From assembly GCA_963281155.1 (NCBI GenBank), contig CAUJLY010000001.1, positions 4,340,001 to 4,404,000 of the forward strand: a stretch of DNA of 64,000 nt, in the 5' to 3' direction. Both the position numbers and the translations under genes were made by a program. The stretch is from Rhabditophanes sp. KR3021. Its lineage: Eukaryota > Nematoda > Chromadorea > Rhabditida > Alloionematidae. Of the stretch, positions 35,198 to 47,828 are shown piece by piece. Numbering within the stretch: the stretch's first letter is position 1; every line of letters begins with the position of its first letter. The notes below the pieces were generated by a model. The model did no database searches. It had not been told where the DNA came from and saw only the letters and a program-made list of their open reading frames with translations.

Positions 35198-38100
35198 TTA
35201 AGACCAGCCTATTTGTGGGTTGTTTGAAACGTTGCCAATATACACATTTAATGTAGAGCCATTATTCGGATCGTCACTAAAATTGTCATCATTTGCCGTA
35301 CTTCCGACGACAACTTTTTCAGTTCTACGAACAGTTCTTGTCTCAATAACTTTCCCTCCTTCTTCAAGAACCTTATTCATAAGTGAACGTTCGCGTAGTC
35401 TTGAAGACTGGCATTCCCAAATGCATTGAATTATTTGGTTCCATTTATCTTGACTGAAGTATGATTTGTACTCATTGCTTTGAAATATCATTTTTAGATC
35501 ATCAAGAGATGTAGAATTTTTGATTATTCCCTGCAGTTGGTAATCATTTCCTATCAATTGACGCCAACGAGACAATTCTTGTTCTGTAAGTCTCCTTTGA
35601 CCGAATCCTCGTATCCTATCAACACAATGAGTAAATCTATCTAGTGTGATTGTATCAAACGCGGCAGTCTTTTTACTTGTTTGTTGGGAATAATCTCCAG
35701 GGAACGTTTCCTCATCCGAAGAGTTGTCGTGAAATTTATCTAACCAAAACATTCAATTAAAAAAGTAAATAAAAATTATAATTAATGTTTAATGTTCAAA
35801 ATATTATCACTACTATCAGACATTTGAAATTTTTTTCAACAACAATAATTAGAAATTTTAGAAGATGACAATTATCAAGTATAAATTCAACAACATCCAA
35901 AATGAAGTGAAGAATATATTAAATACAACTTGTAAAATGTTAAAAACATTTAGATAATGTTTAGATAATATTTTAGAAGACATTTAAATAATATTTTAGA
36001 CGACATTTTGCTTTAACTTTATAAAACTTACGAAGACTTGGTTTTGTATGAGTTTCAGCATATTGTGTTATTTCTGTAATTGAAGGGACTTCTTCTTCTC
36101 GCTTCTTCAAAATGCCCTTTCCTTCTTTATTTCTGGCTATGCGGTCTCTCCAGTCTTGGTAACTTTGTGGCGTAGACAAACTTTCTTCACTTTCCTCACT
36201 TCCATGGCGGCTACGATTGTTTATGGGTGTGGGGAAATTAGCAGGAGGTAAAGGTATGGGAACGGGAGACGAAATGATAGGATTTTTATTAGATCTCTCG
36301 TAAATTTGGTGATGTCGACCACTGCTTCTGTGTATTTTTCTCCCATCGGGTACATCAACTGGTCTATGTGAATGAATACTTCTTCTCCCTTCATCCGAAA
36401 CTTCACTATAACTATCCGTGCTAATCCCTCCATCTACTTCTGGGGATGTAACTGATGGTCTATATCCAGTATTAACATTTTGCTGGTTAAATTTGGGATT
36501 TCCCTGTGTGCTCCAATATTCTTGCAGGATACGTTGATGATTGGGTATGATTGCGTGTGCGGAAGTACTTCCAGCATGCGAGACACTTGCACTAGCGTTC
36601 TTTTTCACACCATAATATTTTTTGAGACAAAGAAAGCATAATAGTAATAGTAAAAATAGAATAAGTAAAGAGCAAACGGTTAATATGATAGTTAAAAATG
36701 AGTTAGTTGGTCTGTTTGCGTCGACTTGTAAAATAGCTGGAGTTAAATTATTAGCGATGCTTCTCGAAGCAGCGTCCATATTATCCTTTTCCTTTTGTTT
36801 TTCAACGTCAATATTGGACAGAGAATTGAACGAATTATCTGGAGGAGCAAGTCTAGATCCAGTGTTTGACGGAATAAAATGCTGGGGAATATTTGGAGCA
36901 GTAACAAAGTTAGCGTTATTTGCCACCTCTACATTATCTCCAACTCCAATCCTTCTATCTTCTCCTACATTGTTTGACTTAGGATTGAAGCCATTTATTT
37001 GATTGAAATTTCTATTATTCTTGTCATTAAGCATATCCAAATCTTCCGCTCTTCTATTGTTATCTATCATACTTGATACTAGAGCAGGTCTATTACCATT
37101 GGATTGAAAACCATCTAGTTCCGATAATCTGCTGGTTTGGTCTATCACTTGGGGCAGCCCATAAATACACCTTACAGTGAAATTATAATCCGTTTGCAAG
37201 ACAAGGTTGGGAAATTGAGCCACTCTAATGCTGAAATGTGAATTATTATTATATTACATTCAAATGTTTAAAACAAAAAGGATATTTTGTAAAAATGGAA
37301 ATTTAAAAGACTTGATCTATGTCAAATTCACTTTTTGGATATTTAGAAACTTACGTATTTTGGAAGACACCACGAGTTACTGATATTGTTCCACAAGGAT
37401 CATTAAGAACGGCAATCTCAACTACATACTTGGTTTCATCGTTTCCTTTCAATCGACATTCTGGTTTATTAAGTGTGCCCACAAGAATCCAATCATTAAA
37501 ACGTCCGTTTGGCAAAGAAGCGGGATTGAATGTTATTTCTATTGTTATCAAATCACTTCCACACTTTGGCTCGACTAAAATAAACGTGAAATGTTAAGTA
37601 CTTTTAAAGTGATATTATTTTCAATTCATAAGTGCCAATCAAAGTCGAGTTGAAGTAGACGAGGAACAAATGTGTTTTGGACAAACTAATTCATCTCATC
37701 ATATTTCACCCATTTCCGTTAACATATTTAATTTAGAAAGGAAGAATATGAGAGGCCTTTTAAATATGGACCAAAAAATGAATGAAATCGTCATAAAGTC
37801 GCGTCACCGACATTTCCTCAAATAACAACCATAAAATACAGAAGTTCACCCATGACTCACTACTATTATTTAATATTGTTTTTTATACCGCAATTCACCT
37901 ACATTTCCACGCATATCATAATTCATCAAAACATTTAATACAAGATTATTGTTGGCAACTTAATGATACACAAACTAAATATAACTCAAGGTCACCTATT
38001 ATAAAACTACAAAAAGTACCTTTAAACTAACATACTTAATATATTTATAAATAAATTAGAAACATAAAAAGATACTTAAATAAGTTCATAAATAAAATAA

Positions 38101-38260
38101 TCTGGTACTTACCTGAGATTTTTGAAGATTCAAACGAATTAGAAATTTTAGGATCTGCTTTTAAGGCTGCAGATAGAGGATTTATTTGAATTTGTTGGCA
38201 TTTAATGGTATTTGATTGTAGTAAGAGCAAAAATATTAGTAAAGCTTCCATGGTCACCAT
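35198..38260 (-). CDS. ZP-domain type I transmembrane protein
   Basis: Exons 38260-38113, 37574-37355, 37230-36032 and 35739-35198 join in phase to 702 aa. There is a signal peptide ([18 protein letters not shown]). Exons 2-3 encode the N-terminal half of a ZP domain: [53 protein letters not shown], then FTVRCIYG. A long Asn-rich stalk follows, then one TM helix ([20 protein letters not shown]) and a large cytoplasmic part with an [15 protein letters not shown] patch, an [10 protein letters not shown] patch and a predicted helical end ([14 protein letters not shown]). Nematode ZP proteins are apical matrix/cuticle proteins. Only the ZP-N half is evident. It sits alone between two gene-empty regions. 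Confidence 0.8.
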
Positions 38261-41200
38261 TTTAGATTATACAGATTGTTACAAATAAATTTCTTTATCC
38301 AATCGAGTTGATATGATTTGTAGGCAAGCCAATTATGTTAAAAAATAATTAATGATTTTACCTTGGCAGAATATTTGGTAATTATTTCAAATAATTTTGA
38401 AACTAGTTCTAACGAATTGTATCTTTCAAAGCTGTGTACTTAAATGTAATGTAATCTGGCGAAATAATAAATAATGAGTGTGTGGTTTGGTGAAAGTATG
38501 ATTATTAGCTTTTCATAACCAAATGATAAAATCCTGAAATTAGTTATTTATTTGATAGGAAAAGAAAATTATTAGTCAGATCATTGGTCAGAAACAAATC
38601 CTTCCATTTTTACGTTGCCCACCTATTTTGTAATTTAAACAAAACTAGTTGATCAAAACAACTTGGAAATGGCGAAAATCAGCGAATGGACAAGAGCAAT
38701 AAAAGACTCATTTTGAAATAGAAGATTATAAGAGGATAACAAAAAGTTGTTTGGTGATGATGTTTATTTAAGTGAAATTTAATACCATACTAATATAAAA
38801 ATTGCCATCTTTAGCTAATCAATTGATGAATTTTTTATAACCTGCATACAACAATGCAATATAATAAATACAACCTCAACCTACCAGACCTACACTTTAT
38901 TCAGATCATCACCAATACGCACATGCGAATTTCTTTGTGTACAAAAATAATTTGGTAGTTAATATGCGTTGTGTGCAATGCTCAGAATATCTGCCACCAA
39001 GATGAGGTCCTGATTGACTTTTCATAATTTTGTGATAGGTAAACGGGTCACAGCACATCACACATGGTATATGGGTATAACAAATATGACTATTTATGAG
39101 TTATAATATTTTTGTTTGGGTACTTTTAATTGGGATTATAATGTCTAAATGCAATAAGAGGACATACAGTTAACATATACTCAAAAATGAATTAGAAAAT
39201 TTTGATTGATGAACACTTTTTAATCCCCAATAGTTACTCGTCAAAATATAAAAAGGAAATTGTCTATTATGATTTGAGAAAGATACTTTCGTTTGGGATA
39301 ATACATTTTTCATGATACTTTCATAATTTAAAGTAAATGAAACTGTTCATTGCAGAGGTATCACATAATTAAAGTTGCACGTTCCTCTTATAATTGAATC
39401 TTTTGTCCCTGCATGATGCAATATGTCAAGATCAATTCAAGATATCTAAAAAGTCAATTGATGTACATATATAATTTGTCTGGAAACAAAGATATTGTAT
39501 ACAATTATTTTTTACCACCTGGTGACTTACCATGTTTGTTAAAGTAAAATGAACTTGGATCTGTAGACATCTGATAGGTACATTCGTCACAATTTTAAAT
39601 AATTGGTGAACATGAAACCTTGATGTTAAAATGATATTTTTTAGATATAAAAAAATAATATGCATGTAATTTGTAAAAATTAAAAGTTTAAAGCGTTCAG
39701 TTTAACTATTTTCGGTGATCATATGGTCGTAGTAAATAAAAATACAATTGTTATGAACTGTAAGCAATATCAACAACCCGTAAATATTCATGAAGTAATT
39801 ATAAAAACATGATCAAATTTTGATTATATGCAGGTATCCTGATTTTAACAGATTTATAAAATTCGTTACTTTACTGTCAAGTTTGAAATCTTATTAAAGA
39901 CCCTCAAAAGAAAAGATGATAATTAAAAAGTCACTGTTGAAAATAGAATTCCAAAATAAATAGTAAATGATTGTTCAGACATGCATTTAAAAGTTACGTA
40001 CGTATCATTGTCATGTAATTTTGAGAAGCATTTCAAAAGTCTAGTTGTAAGAGAATCTAAATAATTACATGTATCTATAATATACGGTGGTAGTGGCAAA
40101 AATTAGGTTTGATCAAGGACATTATGAGGTAGAGAGAGAAAAGTGTTTGATTAATAATGAGGTGCGGCATTCATTAAAATTAGTATTGATGCAAATAGCT
40201 AGTAATTACCTCAGAACGTATAAAATGTATATGTGCAGATAAAATATGTGTCGGTATCATCTTTGTATATATACCGCCATAAATACATACTAAAAATATA
40301 ACAATGAAGTATATCTTTGAATACAAATATGAGTGAAAGTTTAAGCAATCACCTGGAAACAATTAAAATAACCATGCTGAGCAAAGGAATCAAGTAAATA
40401 AGTATAAGTAGGATGAGTGAGTAAGTTTCCTTCAAAGGGATATTGTATTTTGACGTATCAACTCACACTAAAGAATTAAGAAAGTTAATAAAAATGAATA
40501 AGCAATAATTACAGATTCGGAGGCCGTTTTGTATCAATTACAATAGATAAAAAGAAGTTAAAGTAATAAAAAACGACAAGGCAACATTTAATGCTTTGTT
40601 GTTTAAAAATATATCATGAGTCTTTTGATAAAATGGTTGCAGTTAAATATAATTTTCTTTGATAAAGATAGTAATGCTACTTGAATGATACAAAACCTGC
40701 TTTTTGTTCAAAAAGACACCTTAAATCCAATTATAGAGCTACATGTGTGATATTTATATTTTGTTATTTGAATATCTCAAGGAACATGCATGAAATTTAA
40801 GCAAAAAATATACTTTTAATACACACACAATCTAATACATCTTTGATTATGGATGTTTATGTAATTTGAAATCTGGTTGAGGATAAATTACAGATAAGTG
40901 TTACAATAATTAGAAATGTGAACAGTTCATAAAATCTTTGAAGCTGTTATATACGTTTATTTGTGCTATAATATTTAAATAACTAAAGCACCCTATTTTG
41001 ATCACATATTTCTTGCTTTGATTCTGTGCATTTAATCTTGAAAACAATAATATTGGAGTGTATTATTGGTCACGGATATGAAACAAATTAATGTAATTGA
41101 CGATTTGGATTTTAAATTACTCATTTTCTAAAGTTAATAGATCAGCACATAATTATCAGCCAAATTTGAGTCTTTATTATACATAATGTAATATGATTTT

Positions 41201-41935
41201 GTAAAATAACAATATGTAGGGATAAAATAAAATCGACTTTAATAATTCATGAAAGTTTTCTTTAATTAATTGTTTTGTTACTCTATACCAAGTGAACAAT
41301 GTAGTTATATAACATATATGCCATATATTTACATAGTTTTGCATTCTATAAAATCAAAGTTGACATATAAAATATTTTTCAGTACTATGTATAGTACATA
41401 TAAATTGGGTTCCGATTAAAAAAATTGCTTTTAAGTATTAGGTTTTTGAAATAAAGTGAACTTGGCTTTTATTTAGAATGAATAAAAAAATCACGTTAAA
41501 CTATAACTTTACTTGTTGAAAAATTTGTTTTGTCAATGTTTTTCTCACAAGGTTGGATAATTGTTCACAATCTTATCAAAACAAAACAACTTAAATAGGC
41601 AAGTTTTTAAGTTAATTGTAACTATTTATTTGCGTCTATTTTAAAAGTCATAGGCATGTGTTATAAATATAGAGTCTTATTATTTGTACATACAAGATCT
41701 GAATAACTTCATCTAAAAACCTTCAATTGTCTATCAAAGAGCAATAAATATCTGTGGTAAAATTCAAATTTAAGCGATAATTAAGATGGGGAACATTGAA
41801 AAACATTTTTGTGCAAACAATGAACAACTATATTCAAATTATTTACTTGCAGTATTTGGCCTTAATTTCATAGAGTTCCTAGAGGATAAGAATAAGATGA
41901 CTAATTTATTATACTATTAAACATATGTATTATAC
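38261..41935. other. Long gene-empty AT-rich region
   Basis: 3.7 kb upstream of the ZP gene. Short ORFs only, with AT-driven composition. No repeat array, RNA gene or transposon end recognised. Confidence 0.4.
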
Positions 41936-43335
41936 CTGTTGTCGGGCCTTTTTTAAGCATGAAGCCTGTTAAGGCCTATTACAAACGGGCCAGCCCGGTT
42001 TAGGCTACATTTTCTAAGCCTGTTTATAAGAAATATATTAAAAATAGCCTATATACCCACTTTTTTCTAATTTTCCGTATTTAAACATATATTAAGACAA
42101 TAAAAAATATTTACTCAAATTAACTTTATAAAAAATACTAAATGAAACACCTTCCAACTTATAAGCAATGATCAGCTCATTTGCAAAATTTTCTGCCTTA
42201 AGAGAACTTCTATTAGCAGTTAAAAGTCTAGTAATGTATGAACCAACTCGCTCACACCTAACACTTGAGCTCGGGAGAGTACAATTAAATGCAACTTCTG
42301 ACATCTGCCGAAATTCTTTCTTTCCTTTACCAAGCCAAAAAGAAGTTGGTTTTTCGAAACATTCGTCATAAACATATTCAACATACTGACTAGTTTAGCA
42401 TACACGTCTTTTAACACCTTCAACCTTGTTTCTAGGAAGCAACTCAGATGCTCGATTTTTGTTGTTGTTTGAGACTAAATTTTCATCAACGGAGACATTA
42501 ATAGAATTTGTAATTAGATCTTTGGCGATTTTTTCAGAAGCATCCCATTCAGATTGAGTTAAAAAAGATGTTTGACAAATAGTTGGATCTAAATATGCGG
42601 CAACTGAGCATTCTTCTTTTCCCAAATAACCCTCTTTTTTTAACAATCTCATTAATTAGGTTTCTAATTAAACAAATAATTTCTTCACCCAACAAAGAAT
42701 CATCAAATGCTGATTCTGGTTCATCATCCTTAACTCGAGTAACTATTTCCTCGTTCTCATCAGCTTCGGATGATAAACAAACTCCAAAACTACTATTCAA
42801 ATTGTTCATCTCCAATTCAAAATTTTTGAGATCCAAGTAACAGCAGATTTTACAGTTTTCCCATAAGTAGATTGGTAAGAACGCAATTCTTCTTTCAAGT
42901 CCAACACACTTTTAATTAGTGTGAATATCGTGTTAAACCTAATCGTACTAAACTGTCTTAATATTTTCTTTTGATTCCACACAGCTTTGCTGCTTCCATT
43001 TGACCTTTGGAATCATTTTTGAGATCAAAACATCCTTCGTACTTGTTGGAACAGATTTTTTTGCAGGTACGTTTAAAATTTTGTCTACTATTTCTTGATT
43101 GCCATCAGACTGAGACGTAACAGATTGGCTTTGAAGAGACACCTAGTATTGAAAGCATCATAAATAACAACCCAATAAATTGAAATCCAATGCTTAAATA
43201 ACATCCCAGAATGGTTTGATGTTAATCGGCGCAAGAAAAAAAGTGGGATATGTAAATTTTAGTACAAGTCTCTAAACAGACATCCAAAAATAAAAAAGCC
43301 AGCCTTACACAGGCCAAGCATTGACAACAAGTATA
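41936..43335 (-). mobile_element. hAT-family DNA transposon, decayed
   Basis: Minus-strand fragments in several frames together match a hAT transposase C-terminal part: VAAYLDPTICQTSFLTQSEW (about 42600), FWLGKGKKEFRQMSEVAF, then LPSSSVRCERVGSYITRLLT and NRSSLKAENFANELIIAYKL, the hATC dimerisation domain. At least four frame changes break it. The GC-rich end at 41938-42010 (words like GGGCCAGCCCGG and GCCTGTTAAGGC) is weakly mirrored near 43300-43330 (GCCTTACACAGGC), which may be worn inverted ends. No functional transposase remains. Confidence 0.75.
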
Positions 43336-44210
43336 CTATTTATTGTTATTGAATAATTATAACTGAGTCGTATTAATTCTTTGCAAAATCAAAGTTTATA
43401 AATTATTTTCTCAAAATTTTATTGAACAAATTATTTGTGTGTATTTTTAGAATTTGGATAACTTTCATTATAGTTTAATATCACTATTTGTGATCTGAAC
43501 AATTAACTAGATATCCATTAGGTGTTTTTTAACATAGACGTCTGAGATCAAATACTGAATACTGAAAACGATGACCACATTTATTCAACTTACTTAAAAA
43601 AGTGCAAATCAAGTTTTATGTTGAATTACGCATCTTATATTTTTTTGGAATGTTACAGAGAATTATGAAAAAATATTATTTAATTTATATGTCAAAATGC
43701 GCATTTTAACAACTAATTTTTAACTGAATGCATGATTAAAATATTTTTGAACTTTGTCTGAAAATAAAAAAATGAAACATCAAAGGAAAACGGTGTACTT
43801 CTTTAACCTGAATAGATTACCAACAGAACAATTACAAACGAAAGGATTGGATAATACCAGAACTATGGATATTTCAATAATTTATAATAAATCCAACAGA
43901 CTATTTAGTTTGTTGAAAAATTCACTGGTTATCTGGAAATGATTTAATCATGAAAACCTGTCTAAATATACTTCCTTTTATACCATAAATAAGTATAATG
44001 CAATTGTTCAAAGATTCTCTTAAGTGCCCGCCGAATAAAATATAAGTTTGCTGACATCAGTTATCATTTCTTATCTATTACTATATAAAGGTGTATACAT
44101 TATCCAAGTCTCACGATTTCACTTGATGACCTACTTTTTTATATAAGCCATATCAAGAAATCAAGTCTCATTGTTTGATTCCCCAAAATTTACTTTTATT
44201 TCCACCAAAA
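43336..44210. other. Intergenic, promoter of the six-cysteine trio
   Basis: 0.87 kb, AT-rich. A TATATAAA at 44082-44089 lies about 120 bp before the first trio ATG and could be its TATA box. The 62-codon ORF at 43754 has no family features. Confidence 0.35.
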
Positions 44211-44698
44211 ATGACACAGAAGGTAACAGCTTGTATTGTTGGATTATTTATTTTTATATTACTATGTATTACTTACATGAAATCTCAAGATGTATTAAAG
44301 ACTAAAAATCTTATACTGTCGAAACGCAAATATTGTTGCAAGAGTTTTGGCGAGGATTACTTAGATCGGATTCCACCACCGAAAACATCCAAAGCATTTG
44401 GCTGGTTTGCTAAAAATCCTTTAAAAGCTTTTGTTGATAATGAAAAATGTCCAATAACTGCTGTTTTAAGTTGTGAGGTATGTTTAAAATTCTATTTTCA
44501 AATTATTCAATTACCAAATTCCAGCTTAAAGCACAAACAAATGGCACAAATGTGTACCTCGAAATATATAAAAATGGCAGTCGCTTATATGAAGAACATG
44601 TAGATAATAAAGCTAATGTCATTCTACAGTGTAATCCAAAGGAAATGTGGACTTTAGATGGAAGATTGTTTGACGATGTTGCATGTTCTCAATCTTAA
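44211..44698 (+). CDS. Six-cysteine single-pass/secreted protein, trio member 1
   Basis: Exons 44211-44477 and 44525-44698 give 146 aa. The N-terminal VTACIVGLFIFILLCITYM is a signal anchor or signal peptide. The ectodomain has YCCKSFGEDYLDRIPPP, FGWFAKNPLKAFVDNEKC and VLSCE, then after a phase-0 intron KAQTNGTNVYLEIYKNG, ILQCNPKEMWTLDG and DVACSQS. Six ectodomain cysteines (CC, C, C, C, C). The C-terminal pattern QC..(K/E)xW..DG..F..(V/A)xCSQ resembles nematode C6/DUF281-type extracellular domains, but I cannot assign it firmly. Start is the first ATG in frame. An AATAAA follows at 44759. Members 2 and 3 lie downstream, same strand and exon plan. Confidence 0.7.
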
Positions 44699-45516
44699 TT
44701 GTAAATATAGTATCATTGTTATTAGTTCTAAAAACAGTTGTAGTAAAAGTATTCTAATTAATAAAATAAATGTATCTTGTGGAAATTTGTGGCATTAAAT
44801 TTTTGAACTAATTCATCTATATGAAGCATTTAAAAATGTTTTTGATGCACATGAACTTCTAACGAATAACATCAAGGTGCTCTGTCTATAAAACATCTTG
44901 CTATCAAGGAAGTAATAAACATTATTCTATAAAATAAATTGAGTTATATGTAAATTCATATACTTATTAATGGATATAGATAAATAAATACTTGTTTAAC
45001 AAATCAAGACTTTTGTTTTTCGTATAATTTGTGTTGTTTTTAATACAAATGGATTAAATTAAACTATACATTTTTCATCATTTTCATATATAATCTGTCT
45101 ACTACGGTTTTCAATTAATGGTGATACTGATTTTTAATAAATTTCATTTACCTTAATCAAACTTATATTCTCTTCTTTTTAATTTGTTTTATGGGCATAT
45201 AAATATGTAACAATCTAAAATACTATTCCTGACATCTTTTTTAGGTTGATTTTTATGTACAAAAAATTATATATCATACATGTATAATTTAAAAGTTTGT
45301 GAAATTTTTTACCATCTTGTAGAAAGTATCTCATTAAATGTCTGGAATTAAGACGGGTTTCACTTTTCTTAAAAATGGTATTCAGATAAATTAACGTTTA
45401 TGGTATTGTTTAGGTTGTTGTCTTTGACCTGGATTTCGTTTTAGCAAGCTGTGATTTGAATATATAATTGAAAACAATTAAAAATAAAAAGATTGTTAAA
45501 TTTGTTAATCCTAAAA
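44699..45516. other. Intergenic between trio members 1 and 2
   Basis: 0.82 kb of AT-rich sequence with no ORF of note. Confidence 0.4.
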
Positions 45517-46028
45517 ATGGCACAATTTTTAACACTTATTACTACTTTTTGCTTGATCTTTGCTATATTGTATGTTGCCTTGTATAGTGCAAAAACCAAA
45601 TATCAATTCGCAACATCTTTACTATATAAAAGTAATATTTGCTGTCCAAATTTTGGTGATCACTTTGCAAATCGAATTAGTCCACCTGTTGAATCTATAT
45701 CGTACGGTTGGTTTGCGGAGAGTCCATTGAGATCATTTTTTGACAAAGACAAATGTCCGGAAAATGCAATTCTGAGCTGCGAGGTAATTAAAACATGCAC
45801 AATTAAACATTTAATATTTAGATCAAAGCAAGAACTTCTGGTAAATATGTACATCTTCAATTATTCGATTCTCTTGGATTATCAGTTTTCGAAACATTAA
45901 ATGAAGAAAAAGCATCTGGCTTAATCCGATGTAACAATAATGGAAAATGGACCATTGATGGGAAATCATTTACAAATGCCTCTTGCTCACAGCAGTTGAT
46001 TATTCCTTCCCGCAACAGTTCTATATGA
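45517..46028 (+). CDS. Six-cysteine single-pass/secreted protein, trio member 2
   Basis: Exons 45517-45783 and 45822-46028 give 157 aa. The first exon is exactly as long as in member 1 (267 nt), and the intron is again phase 0 after SCE. N-terminal hydrophobic segment LTLITTFCLIFAILYVAL; ectodomain ICCPNFGDHFANRISPPVES, YGWFAESPLRSFFDKDKC, ILSCE; second exon KARTSGKYVHLQLFDSLG, LIRCNNNGKWTIDG and NASCSQQ, with a 10-residue extra tail (IIPSRNSSI). All six cysteines line up with member 1, though overall identity looks low, so the copies diverge fast. Function unknown. Confidence 0.72.
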
Positions 46029-46872
46029 AACAATTACTCTTCATGTATTTTGGCATGTTCAAACGATGTGTCATATCAAAAGACATTTCATGTCAAATAT
46101 ACATCTTTTGTCTATTAAAACAATATTTATTCACATAATAATTACTTTGTATACTCATTAAAAGACATATATCATTCAGACACAATTTAAAAATGATAAT
46201 AAAAAGGTATGAATTAGAAATGTTCAAAAAATATCACCTTTAAATTACACAAAGATTACAGCTCTCTAATAATCAGTATTGTTAATGTGTTCATTTAAAT
46301 ACCTGATTTGTATGTCATTATGAGAACTTCTATATATCAATAAAATTTTCCATACTTGAAATATCCGTTAATGAATAAAACATTGCAATAAACACGTACA
46401 AATATATATGAAATATGTTTGTTTAAAATAATGATATCCTAATATACAGACAAAGTATACATGTCTAGAATGATTTAATGTGTTTTAGTTGTTACTTATA
46501 TAAGATCAATGTCATCACTCTTCGATCCTTATAGCAGACATAAATGCATAAAAGTACCCAAATGGTTTGTTATCAAATATCAACATTAAAGTTACAGCAT
46601 TTACTTTTTTTCCAAACCAACAGATAATAAGGGATCAAATTGTACTCATATTTATGAAATACAACGATACGTTTTATTTTAATTCACATTTTATTGAAAC
46701 TAATGATATGGAATAAGATCGAATTAAATTGCATATTGGTTTACGAAATCCCTTTAGACTGTAATCTAAAGGACATTTTCTAAAAGTGTGTTACTAGAAT
46801 TAATTCAAGGTTCATATTTTATGGAGCAATGGAAACATTTATACGATTCAGATTTATGTAACTTTATTTAGG
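46029..46872. other. Intergenic between trio members 2 and 3
   Basis: 0.84 kb, AT-rich; nothing recognised. Confidence 0.4.
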
Positions 46873-47351
46873 ATGTTACGTCCACTATTAATTGCTGGTG
46901 CAGCTTTAGTATTTTTTACCATTTACATAATTTTTCATCCTGGTATATTCACAAGTTCTAATCAAATTACTTCTGGTTTTACTAGACCGTGCTGCAGTGT
47001 TTTGAATAAAACATTTATTGCAAGATCATCTCCACCTGTTGGAAGTTTATCCTATAACTGGAGTCAGCAAAGTATTTTAGATCCTTATGTCGACAATTCC
47101 TTATGCGCTCATGATGGGATGTTCGATTGCAGAGTAGGTGTCAACTATGAGTTCGATCTTCTTAACTTATTTAGATTTCATCAAAACAGAACAAAGCACA
47201 AGTCCATATACAATTTTTAAATGACTTAAATAATATTGTTTATGAAGATGGACATTTCGACAGACTCTTGATTTCAGTACAGTGTAATGAAAATAGGCAG
47301 TGGATTGTGAACGATAAGTTGTTTTCAAAGGTCACTTGTTCGCAACTGTAA
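46873..47351 (+). CDS. Six-cysteine single-pass/secreted protein, trio member 3
   Basis: Exons 46873-47133 and 47175-47351 give 145 aa, intron phase 0 after DCR. N-terminal helix LLIAGAALVFFTIYIIF; ectodomain RPCCSVLNKTFIARSSPPVG, YNWSQQSILDPYVDNSLC, MFDCR; second exon KAQVHIQFLNDLNNIVYE, VQCNENRQWIVNDKLF and VTCSQL. The Cys scaffold, the SPPVxS motif, the Trp before the second Cys pair and the terminal CSQ are shared with members 1 and 2; most other residues differ. It sits 0.5 kb before the serine protease. Function unknown. Confidence 0.7.
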
Positions 47352-47828
47352 TCAAGAGACACTGCCAAGTTCAAACTAAATTTAAAATGTAATTATAAAT
47401 ATTAATAAATTCAGTTGAATGTGATGAATGCCTGATTACTAATTTAATAAATTTATATATGGTGTTTTATTAAAAAATAGCGTCCTTCTTTATGATGGAA
47501 ACTTATATTTTAAACCTGATGTGAATATTAATAAGCAATAAACCTTATTTAAACTAATTAATGATGAAACCTTGAGTTATTTCAGTTTAATGACCATTAT
47601 ATAATTGGCGAAATTAACAAAGTTAGCTTTTAACATTTCCTTGAGTCAACCTGTTTTTAGATATTATATAAACTTCAAAAATGTCATAAAGTGTACATCA
47701 GAAAAGTAACCTGACTTCATTATCCTATTTGATTGAAAGAAGTTATGCATCATGATGATACGTCAATTTAAAAAGTGAAACTGTTTTTAAAATGCAACTT
47801 CAATCACTTTCCAACAACCCAATTACGT
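47352..47828. other. Intergenic
   Basis: 0.48 kb between trio member 3 and the serine protease; a possible TATA-like ATTATATAAA at about 47662 lies 165 bp before the protease ATG. Confidence 0.35.
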
